Below, one piece after another: positions 15,332-21,165 of a DNA stretch of 32,212 bases. The DNA lies in the NCBI GenBank assembly GCA_902551445.1, contig CACDDB010000007.1, forward strand, positions 1 through 32,212, given 5' to 3'. The DNA comes from an uncultured Pelagibacteraceae bacterium. GTDB lineage: Bacteria > Pseudomonadota > Alphaproteobacteria > Pelagibacterales > Pelagibacteraceae. Made by a program: the position numbers and the translations under genes. Numbering within the stretch: position 1 is the first letter of the stretch; the number at the start of each line of letters is the position of its first letter. The notes under the pieces are model-generated. The model worked only from the letters and a program-made list of their open reading frames with translations, did not search any database and was not told the origin of the DNA.

Positions 15332-16051
15332 GATTTCAAAAACTTGCTTTTTGGGAATGTTATTTTTCCATTCAAAAAAAATTCCAAATCTCTTATCTTC
15401 CTTCTTAATTATGTAAAATAAATCAGCCATTTTTATTGTATGGTTGCTATCACCAATGGAAAATTCTTTATTACTTAAATAGTCGGATTTGGTTGTGTTG
15501 TCTAAATAGTGCTTCAAAAATTTTTCAATTACATCAAATTCTCTTTTCATTTGCCATTGATGAACCGTATGATCGTTTTGGTTGGCAAATACCATAAATA
15601 ACTTAGGTTCAGTGTGCATTCTTTGTTTTCCACCACCTTTGTAGTATTTAATTATTAGCTCTGTAGGATCATCTAAATTCCTAACAAACATTTTAGTAGA
15701 AATATTTTTGAATGCATAAGTTATCTTAAAATCAAAAGGCTTATCATCAATGAATATATCTTTTGTTAAAGATTTTCTATTTTCCTCTCCTCTGACCCTT
15801 TGGTGGTTTTCAAGATACGATTGAATAACGATTGAACAAGCAAAGTTATACCATCTGTTTATTGTATACTGCTTGAATACCTCAGGTAGATTTTTTACTT
15901 TAATCTTCTCTTCTATTTTTAAGATTAATTCATCATAGTTGAAAACCTTAAATAAAAATGAACCATGATTATTCAGAATGTAATCAGATTGTACTCTATC
16001 CCAAACATAATCTTCAACTTTTTTAATCTCATTAATTAAGTTTTCAATCAT
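15326..16051 (-). CDS. Putative PD-(D/E)XK-type restriction nuclease of the vsr operon
   Basis: This 241-residue soluble protein is not matched to a named family with certainty. It opens with an acidic/basic helical region (1-60) including VWDRVQSDYILNNHGSFLFKVFN. The segment LTKDIFIDDKPFDFKITYAF contains Asp98, Asp107 and Lys109 arranged like the catalytic core of type II restriction enzymes (acidic residue, then D-x-K in PFD-x-K). Later stretches KLFMVFANQNDHTVHQW and KMADLFYIIKKEDKRFGIFFEW read as core strands. It starts one base after the vsr stop, so the two are translated together. Its last codons merge into direct repeat copy A. It could be the cognate nuclease, a second nuclease of another specificity, or an accessory protein; the nuclease call rests on the motif and operon position. 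Confidence 0.55.
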   Translation of the reverse strand: MIENLINEIKKVEDYVWDRVQSDYILNNHGSFLFKVFNYDELILKIEEKIKVKNLPEVFKQYTINRWYNFACSIVIQSYLENHQRVRGEENRKSLTKDIFIDDKPFDFKITYAFKNISTKMFVRNLDDPTELIIKYYKGGGKQRMHTEPKLFMVFANQNDHTVHQWQMKREFDVIEKFLKHYLDNTTKSDYLSNKEFSIGDSNHTIKMADLFYIIKKEDKRFGIFFEWKNNIPKKQVFEIK

Positions 16052-16052
16052 T

Positions 16053-16466
16053 TTAGTTAATTAACAGCTTTTTCTGTAGTTTGTTCAAGTGTTTCGTTGT
16101 TAATTGGCATTCCCAAATTTTAAGAACCTTCCAACCTGTTTTTTTTAATTTTAATGAATTTATTCTATCTCTTTTTTTATTTTTTTTGAATTTATTTAAC
16201 CAAAACTTCCTATTATTTTTTGGTATTTTATAACTTCCACAATTATGATGATGCCAAAAGCATCCGTTAACGTTAATCACTATTTTATATTTTTTTAAAA
16301 CTATGTCTGGCTTTCCTGGTAAGTCTTTTTTATGAAGGCTGAACCTAAATCCATTTTTATGTAGTATGCTTCGAACGTATCTTTCAGGATTTGTATCCTT
16401 GCCAGTAATTCTGGACATCCTATAGGACGTTGCTTTGCTTACCTTTTTTTTTCTAAAATGCTTCAT
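16053..16466 (-). CDS. vsr: Very short patch repair endonuclease (T:G mismatch)
   Basis: Vsr nicks DNA 5' of the T in T:G mismatches left when 5-methylcytosine deaminates, preventing C-to-T mutation at methylated sites. The 137-residue protein has the family order SRITGKDTNPE (18-28), LHKKDLPGKPDIV with catalytic Asp54, NVNGCFWHHHNC (65-76) and GWKVLKIWEC (111-120). By alignment to E. coli Vsr the zinc ligands are Cys69, His74, Cys76 and Cys120. Asn67 stands where E. coli has His64; as I recall, other homologues share this. It leads the leftward nuclease operon, with the next gene one base away, and is divergent from moaA across 44 bases. Its partner is presumably the methyltransferase at 13420. 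Confidence 0.95.
   Translation of the reverse strand: MKHFRKKKVSKATSYRMSRITGKDTNPERYVRSILHKNGFRFSLHKKDLPGKPDIVLKKYKIVINVNGCFWHHHNCGSYKIPKNNRKFWLNKFKKNKKRDRINSLKLKKTGWKVLKIWECQLTTKHLNKLQKKLLIN
16107..16197. repeat. Direct repeat copy B (inside vsr)
   Basis: This is the partner of 15241-15331, in the same orientation and 866 bases away. It encodes the intact C-terminal part of Vsr from NKFKKN to WEC. Copies A and B bracket the complete 241-residue gene, so recombination between them would delete that gene. Confidence 0.85.
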
Positions 16467-16472
16467 TTTACA

Positions 16473-16516
16473 TGGACGTTAGTGTCCTATTCTATGTATA
16501 ATTGGTTCTTATGCAA
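16473..16516. promoter_or_regulatory. Overlapping divergent promoters of vsr and moaA
   Basis: Rightward: TGGACG (16473-16478), an 18-base spacer and TATAAT (16497-16502), with the moaA ATG at 16511, so the transcript may be leaderless. Leftward: TTGCAT (complement of 16511-16516), a 16-base spacer and TAGAAT (complement of 16489-16494). The inverted repeat GGAC-N6-GTCC (16474-16487) lies in the rightward spacer and near the predicted vsr transcription start, where an operator could act on both. Confidence 0.5.
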
Positions 16517-17503
16517 ATAATGAAAGACAGCTTCGGTAGGACATTTCCTTACATTAGAATGTCAATTACTGATGTTTGTAATTTCAAGTGTGGTTACTGC
16601 TTACCAAACGGTTACCAAGTTGACAAAAGTGATAATAGGAAGTTCCTTCATCTAGACGAAATCAAACGCCTTGCAAAATGCTTTTCTGAATTAGGGGTTC
16701 GTAAAATTAGAATTACTGGTGGCGAACCAACTGTTAGAAAGGATTTTTTTGAGATCATCAAAGTCTTAAAATATGAAACTGACATTGAAAAGGTCGTGAT
16801 CACCACAAATGGTTATCACTTAGATGAAAAAGCAAAGTCTTTGTTGGATAGTGGTTTGAATGGAATAAACATAAGCATAGATAGTCTTGATCGTGAAACT
16901 TTTAAAAAAATTACTGGTCACGATAGATTGCCTGAAATCTTAAGAGGCATAAGAAATTTACAAGAATTGGGATTTGAAAATATTAAAATTAATGCCGTAC
17001 TCTTAAATGGAGTAAACTCATCTGAAAAAGATTTTGAGAAATGGTCAGAATTCATAAGAAATAATAAGGTTGATTTTAGATACATAGAATTAATGCAAAC
17101 GGGTGATAATTTGGAATATTTCAAAAAATATCACATTCCATCGAAAATATTTAAGAATTACTTGAATAAAAATAAATGGATATATCAAACTTTAGGAAAA
17201 GATGCAGGACCTTCTTTAAATTACATAAATCCTGAATACAAAGGTAAGTTTGGAATCATAGCACCCTATTCAAAGGATTTTTGCAAAACTTGTAATCGAT
17301 TAAGGATTACGTCTAGGGGAGATTTAAGACTCTGTTTATTTGGAAATACTGGAATAAGCGTTAGACATTTATTACAAAAAGACGATCAACTTAATGAATT
17401 AAAAGATCTTATATTAAAACAAATGCAATACAAAAAAGAGTCACATTATTTAGAGCTTGGAGATACAGGCTCAACAAAAAATTTATCTAAAACAGGAGGA
17501 TAA
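16511..17503 (+). CDS. moaA: GTP 3',8-cyclase (molybdenum cofactor biosynthesis)
   Basis: MoaA is a radical-SAM enzyme that converts GTP to 3',8-cyclo-GTP, the first step of molybdopterin synthesis with MoaC. From ATG 16511 it has 330 residues. The N-terminal 4Fe-4S motif is C-x3-C-x2-C (Cys23, Cys27, Cys30 in DVCNFKCGYC), followed by RITGGEPTVRKDF. The C-terminal cluster uses Cys258, Cys261 and Cys275 (CKTCNRL...LRLC), and the chain ends in the Gly-Gly tail needed by MoaA. An in-frame TTG lies at 16502 and another ATG at 16520; ATG 16511 is preferred because TATAAT ends only 8 bases earlier, suggesting a leaderless transcript. First gene of moaA-moaC-moaD-moaE. Confidence 0.95.
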   Translation: MQIMKDSFGRTFPYIRMSITDVCNFKCGYCLPNGYQVDKSDNRKFLHLDEIKRLAKCFSELGVRKIRITGGEPTVRKDFFEIIKVLKYETDIEKVVITTNGYHLDEKAKSLLDSGLNGINISIDSLDRETFKKITGHDRLPEILRGIRNLQELGFENIKINAVLLNGVNSSEKDFEKWSEFIRNNKVDFRYIELMQTGDNLEYFKKYHIPSKIFKNYLNKNKWIYQTLGKDAGPSLNYINPEYKGKFGIIAPYSKDFCKTCNRLRITSRGDLRLCLFGNTGISVRHLLQKDDQLNELKDLILKQMQYKKESHYLELGDTGSTKNLSKTGG

Positions 17504-18049
17504 TTGACAAAATTGAAAATAGTAAACCAAGATGAATTAAAAGATTGGGCTAAGGAAATATTTAAAAAAAATTCATTTAACATGGTTGACGTTTCCTCAA
17601 AGAAGGAAACCTTTAGAAGGGCATTGGCCTCAGGAAAAATTTACGTAGGAAAAAAAGTTTTTGAATTAATAAGAGATAAAAAAATGCCTAAAGGAGATCC
17701 TATAAGTCTTGCAGAAGTATCAGCAGTCTTAGGTGTTAAAAAAACTAGTGAATTAATACCCTTATGTCATCCGCTACCAATCGATCATACAGCAACTAAA
17801 ATTGTTATGAATGAAGTTGATAATTCATTGGAAGTCTTTTGTGTGGTTTCCGCGTTAGCAAAAACTGGCGTTGAAATGGAAGCAATCATGGGTGTTAATG
17901 CAGCGTTAATAACTATTTATGATTTAAGTAAAATTGTTAACCCACATTTAAAAATTGATAATGTTAAGTTATTAATTAAGGAAGGTGGAAAAAGTGGATT
18001 GTGGAAAAATCCAGATGGCCTTCCCAAATTTCTAGAAAATATTTTTTAA
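17504..18049 (+). CDS. moaC: Cyclic pyranopterin monophosphate synthase
   Basis: MoaC turns the MoaA product into cyclic pyranopterin monophosphate. The protein is 181 residues and carries the family segments FNMVDVSSKKETFRRA (24-39), SELIPLCHPLPIDHT (active-site CHPLP), TGVEMEAIMGVNAALITIYD and a Gly-Gly-Lys-Ser-Gly near the C-terminus, all as expected. The start is TTG at 17504, immediately after the moaA stop, with AGGAGG inside the end of moaA as its ribosome binding site. A run of extra residues before FNMVD (about 22) is slightly longer than in E. coli. Second gene of the moa operon. Confidence 0.95.
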   Translation: MTKLKIVNQDELKDWAKEIFKKNSFNMVDVSSKKETFRRALASGKIYVGKKVFELIRDKKMPKGDPISLAEVSAVLGVKKTSELIPLCHPLPIDHTATKIVMNEVDNSLEVFCVVSALAKTGVEMEAIMGVNAALITIYDLSKIVNPHLKIDNVKLLIKEGGKSGLWKNPDGLPKFLENIF

Positions 18050-18050
18050 T

Positions 18051-18320
18051 ATGAAAATAAAAATTGAACTATTCGGTGCAAGTAGAGATCTTAGTGATAA
18101 AGAATTTTTAGAACTTGATTTAAAAGGAAATAGCTCAATAAAAGATCTTAAAAATAAAATAATTAATTACGTAGATGAAAAATTTAAAGGAAATGAAAAC
18201 TTTAAAAAAATAATAGAGACATCGGCATTTTGTTCTGAAGATAATAATATTGTTCCTGATAGCTATAAGATTACTAGAGATCAAAAAATTGGAATTATTC
18301 CCCCCATCGGAGGTGGTTAA
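18051..18320 (+). CDS. moaD: Molybdopterin synthase sulfur-carrier subunit
   Basis: MoaD is the ubiquitin-like small subunit whose C-terminal glycine is thiocarboxylated and donates sulfur to cyclic pyranopterin monophosphate. The 89-residue protein begins MKIKIELFGASRD, the usual first strand and loop, and ends IIPPIGGG, the Pro-Pro-x-x-Gly-Gly type tail of the family with one extra Gly in the loop. It starts one base after moaC, and its stop overlaps the moaE start (TAATG), so the two synthase subunits are translationally coupled. Confidence 0.93.
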   Translation: MKIKIELFGASRDLSDKEFLELDLKGNSSIKDLKNKIINYVDEKFKGNENFKKIIETSAFCSEDNNIVPDSYKITRDQKIGIIPPIGGG

Positions 18321-18766
18321 TGCTGCACGCTAAAATAATAGATCTTTCAAAAGAAAAAATTAAACCTGAAAATGCTGAAGAGTTTATTGCTTCATCAAAA
18401 TTTGGTGCTTCAATAGTATTTTATGGAACTGTAAGAAAAAATAATGAAAACAAAAAAGTTACTGGAATTACTTATGACAGTCACGATCAACTAGTAATTA
18501 AAAGCTTTAAAGAAATTTACAATGAAGCAGATGAAAAACTAAATATTAAAGATAAATCTGTATTTATCGAACATGTTAAAGGTTATGTTGGTCTTGGTGA
18601 AATAAGTATTATAATTGCCGTTGCTTGTCCTCATAGATCTGAGGCATACGATTTATCAAGATACATCATTGAGGAAATTAAAAAGAGATCTCCAATTTGG
18701 AAGAAAGAACACTATGAAAATAAAGAAAGCGAATGGTTAAAGGGAAATCCTGTTCAAGCTAATTAA
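18320..18766 (+). CDS. moaE: Molybdopterin synthase catalytic subunit
   Basis: MoaE forms a heterotetramer with MoaD and inserts two sulfurs to make molybdopterin. The 148-residue protein has GASIVFYGTVRKNNENKKV (33-51, GxVR-x-x-N motif), the YDSHDQLVIKSFKEI strand-helix, the HVKGYVGLGE loop, CPHRSEAYD, and the catalytic lysine region KRSPIWKKEHYE. All conserved elements are present. Its last 8 bases overlap the end of the opposing nucleotidyltransferase gene, so no terminator fits between them. Confidence 0.94.
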   Translation: MLHAKIIDLSKEKIKPENAEEFIASSKFGASIVFYGTVRKNNENKKVTGITYDSHDQLVIKSFKEIYNEADEKLNIKDKSVFIEHVKGYVGLGEISIIIAVACPHRSEAYDLSRYIIEEIKKRSPIWKKEHYENKESEWLKGNPVQAN

Positions 18767-19331
18767 AATCTCTTTTTAAATCAAAATCTTTGAAAACTTT
18801 ACTTGAGTTCACATTGATAAAGCTTGTCCTATTTTTTAATCTTTTAACCATAAATTTTGCACCATATTCTCCTTTTATTTTTTTAAATTTTTTAGTTAGT
18901 GAGATGTCAAAACCTATTGGATTGCCTATCTTATTTTTAAACTTTAAAACATAAACTAAAAACTTGTTTAATTTAATTGAATTGTAAATTTTATTAATAT
19001 CCGATGCTTTGATAAATGGCATATCCGACTGAACAACGATAAATCCTTTATCATTTCTTGCCACTTTTTTTAATCCAGCTTTTATTGAGGATGCCATTCC
19101 TTTTTTATAATCTTTATTATAGATAAAAATATTTTTTTTATTCTTAAAAATTATTTTTTTGACTTCTTTATGTTGATGACCAAGAACTATGATAACTTTG
19201 TTTACTTTACTTTTGTGTAATACTTTTAATGAATGATTAATTAAAGGTATCTTTTTATATCTCTTAACTAGTTTATTTTCGTATTTAATTCTCTTTGATT
19301 GACCTGCAGCAAGAAAAATTGCTTTAATCAT
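18759..19331 (-). CDS. mocA: MocA-like molybdenum cofactor nucleotidyltransferase
   Basis: The 190-residue enzyme belongs to the MobA/MocA NTP-transferase group. It opens with FLAAGQSKR (6-14, the phosphate-binding LAAGxSxR motif), has the metal-contacting QSDMPFI segment and GNPIGFD, the latter matching the G-N-P motif that binds the pterin in cytidylyltransferases. MocA transfers CMP to molybdopterin to form the dinucleotide cofactor used by CO-dehydrogenase-type Mo hydroxylases, and the cox genes upstream on this strand make that the best call. A MobA (GMP) role is the alternative. It starts one base inside the preceding XdhC-like stop, so it is the last gene of the cox operon. Confidence 0.85.
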   Translation of the reverse strand: MIKAIFLAAGQSKRIKYENKLVKRYKKIPLINHSLKVLHKSKVNKVIIVLGHQHKEVKKIIFKNKKNIFIYNKDYKKGMASSIKAGLKKVARNDKGFIVVQSDMPFIKASDINKIYNSIKLNKFLVYVLKFKNKIGNPIGFDISLTKKFKKIKGEYGAKFMVKRLKNRTSFINVNSSKVFKDFDLKRDFN

Positions 19332-20011
19332 TATTTTTTATAAGTTTCAGAAACCAACTGAGAAATAATTGATAAGGCTATTTCAGGTGCTGATCTACCA
19401 CCTAACTTAATTCCTATTGGTCCGTGAATTGAATGAATTTGTTCATCATTAAAACCAGCTTTTTTTAATCTTTGACATCTGTTCTCATGAGTTTTCTTGC
19501 TTCCAAGAGCACCAATGTAGTAAAATTTTTTATTTAAAGCATGTTGCAATGCTGGATCATCTATTTTTGGATCATGTGTTAATGCAATTAAAGCTGTATT
19601 TTCATTAGTTTCTATTTCTTTGAATGCCTCATCTGGCCATTTATTAATTATTTTTAAATCGGGAAATCTTTGTTCTGAAGCAAAATAGCCTCTTGGGTCA
19701 ATTATTGATATTTCAAAATTCAAACTTTTTGCAAAATCTACAAGGTACTGAGCTATATGTACTGCACCAACAATAATTACTTTTATTGGTCTTATGTATG
19801 TTTCAACAAAAATCTCTGTATTTTCTATAACTCCATTTTTTTTTGTTTTAAAAAAAATTTCTACCCGATCTTGATAACTTTCAAAATTTTTACTTAGCTT
19901 TTTTCCTTTCTCAAATATCTCACTATCACCATCCTTTAGATTAGTTACAATTGCAAATTCGGTTTTAGAATTTTTTTTTTTGATTATTTCTTGAAGAATT
20001 TTTAGTTTCAT
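19331..20011 (-). CDS. XdhC/CoxI-family protein, C-terminal (Rossmann) part as a separate gene
   Basis: The 226-residue protein corresponds to the C-terminal half of XdhC/CoxI maturation factors, which bind the molybdenum cofactor and help insert it, after sulfuration, into Mo hydroxylases. It shows a Rossmann-type IIVGAVHIAQYLVDFAK, the strand ISIIDPRGYFASEQRFP, then ALTHDPKIDDPAL, YYIGALGSKKTHENR and the conserved IHSIHGPIGIKLGGRSAPEIALSI. The first glycine motif reads G-A-V-H-I-A where a G-x-G would be usual for NAD binding, so nucleotide binding may differ. Its ATG overlaps the stop of the N-terminal-part gene by 4 bases, so the halves are made together and likely form one complex. Confidence 0.88.
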   Translation of the reverse strand: MKLKILQEIIKKKNSKTEFAIVTNLKDGDSEIFEKGKKLSKNFESYQDRVEIFFKTKKNGVIENTEIFVETYIRPIKVIIVGAVHIAQYLVDFAKSLNFEISIIDPRGYFASEQRFPDLKIINKWPDEAFKEIETNENTALIALTHDPKIDDPALQHALNKKFYYIGALGSKKTHENRCQRLKKAGFNDEQIHSIHGPIGIKLGGRSAPEIALSIISQLVSETYKK

Positions 20012-20340
20012 TGATTTATTTGCTCAAGATAAACTGCTATCTCACCGCCACAAGCAAGTCCTACTTCCCATGCACTTTCATTTGAAACTTTAAATTCAAT
20101 TTTTTTACATGGTTTGTTATCCTTAATTAAACCTATGCACTCTCTAACAACGGCAGACTCAACGCATCCTCCTGAAACTGAACCTGAAAAATCTCCTGTT
20201 TCATTTACAATCATCCTACTTCCAACTTGTCTTGGTGAAGAGCCCCAGGTTTGTATGACAGTAGCTAAAACAACTTTTTGATTGGCTTTTATCCAATCAT
20301 TTGCTTCTTCAAGGATCTTTTCATCAAATGAATTTTTCAT
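20008..20340 (-). CDS. XdhC/CoxI-family protein, N-terminal part as a separate gene
   Basis: The 110-residue protein is the N-terminal domain of XdhC/CoxI. Recognisable segments are VLATVIQTWGSSPRQVGSRM, the GSVSGGCVESAV core and AWEVGLACGGEIAVYLE. The two cysteines in SGGCVE and LACGGE are the conserved cysteines associated with molybdenum cofactor handling. In many genomes both halves are one polypeptide; here they are adjacent overlapping genes, an arrangement also found in other alphaproteobacterial cox clusters as I recall. It follows coxM by 30 bases. No frameshift explanation is needed, as each half has its own clean start and domain boundary. Confidence 0.88.
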   Translation of the reverse strand: MKNSFDEKILEEANDWIKANQKVVLATVIQTWGSSPRQVGSRMIVNETGDFSGSVSGGCVESAVVRECIGLIKDNKPCKKIEFKVSNESAWEVGLACGGEIAVYLEQINQ

Positions 20341-20370
20341 TTGATATTAAGTTATTACCGATAGATTAAA

Positions 20371-21156
20371 TTAGCAAGCTTCAACAGCTTTTTTTGCAAA
20401 CACTTTCACCATGTTTGCTCTGTATTCTGCGGATGCATGTACATCTGAGTTCATTTCTGATGAAGAAATTCTAACTGCATCTACTGATGAAGATGAAAAA
20501 TTATTTGATAATGCTTTTGATAAATCTTTATCATTATAAACACAAGATTTTGCTCCTGTGACCGCAACATTTACCGCGCTTTTATGTTTTGCTACATACA
20601 CTCCAACAATCGCATATCTTGATGCAGGATTTGGATATTTTTGGTAATTTGATTTTTGAGGTATTGAAAATTCTATTGCTTCAATAATTTCCCCACTTTT
20701 TAATGCGGTTTCAAACATTCCTTTAAAAAATTTTTCAGCCTCTATTTTTCTACTATTTGTATGAATAACTGCGTTTAAAGCTATGCAAGCCGATGGATAA
20801 TCAGCAGAAGGATCATTGTTAGCAATAGATCCTCCAATTGTTCCTCTGTTTCTTACTTGAGGATCTCCAATTCCTTCAGCTAAAGCTGATAAAGATGGTA
20901 TAGCCTTTTTTACATCTTTTGATTTAGCAACTTCAACATGTTTTGTGGTTGCTCCAATTTTTACGGACTTGCCACTAACTTTAATTCCCGACAAACTTTT
21001 TATTCCTTTTATATCAATAACATCTCTATAGCTTGCCAATCCTAATTTAATAGATGGAATGGTTGTCATTCCACCAGCTAAATAAGCAGAATTGGAAGAT
21101 GATAATTTTGAAGCTTCTTTTACGTCTTTTGCTGAGTGATAGTTAAAGGTTTTCAT
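20371..21156 (-). CDS. coxM: CO dehydrogenase-like medium subunit (FAD-binding)
   Basis: This subunit binds FAD and passes electrons from the iron-sulfur subunit to an acceptor. The 261-residue chain has the FAD diphosphate contacts AGGMT (27-31) and NRGTIGGSIANNDPSADYP (103-121), both standard for the family, and the middle IKIGATTKHVE-like strand. It is slightly shorter than Oligotropha CoxM (about 288), mainly at the C-terminus. The start has the Shine-Dalgarno AAGGAGA in the end of coxL; it follows coxL by 9 bases. Membership of the same operon as coxL and coxS implies a heterotrimer dimer (LMS)2. Confidence 0.93.
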   Translation of the reverse strand: MKTFNYHSAKDVKEASKLSSSNSAYLAGGMTTIPSIKLGLASYRDVIDIKGIKSLSGIKVSGKSVKIGATTKHVEVAKSKDVKKAIPSLSALAEGIGDPQVRNRGTIGGSIANNDPSADYPSACIALNAVIHTNSRKIEAEKFFKGMFETALKSGEIIEAIEFSIPQKSNYQKYPNPASRYAIVGVYVAKHKSAVNVAVTGAKSCVYNDKDLSKALSNNFSSSSVDAVRISSSEMNSDVHASAEYRANMVKVFAKKAVEAC

Positions 21157-21165
21157 AATTTCTCC

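Noticed and set aside
15130..15387. An 85-codon leftward open frame between the two nuclease genes as a separate functional gene
   Set aside because: It begins inside the 3' end of the 241-residue gene in another frame, has only the C-terminal Vsr part and lacks the catalytic Asp and GCFWHHH segment, so it was annotated as a vsr remnant.
14633..16051. The 241-residue and HNH genes as halves of one interrupted nuclease
   Set aside because: Each has its own start and a separate nuclease-like motif, and the junction contains the vsr remnant rather than shared sequence.
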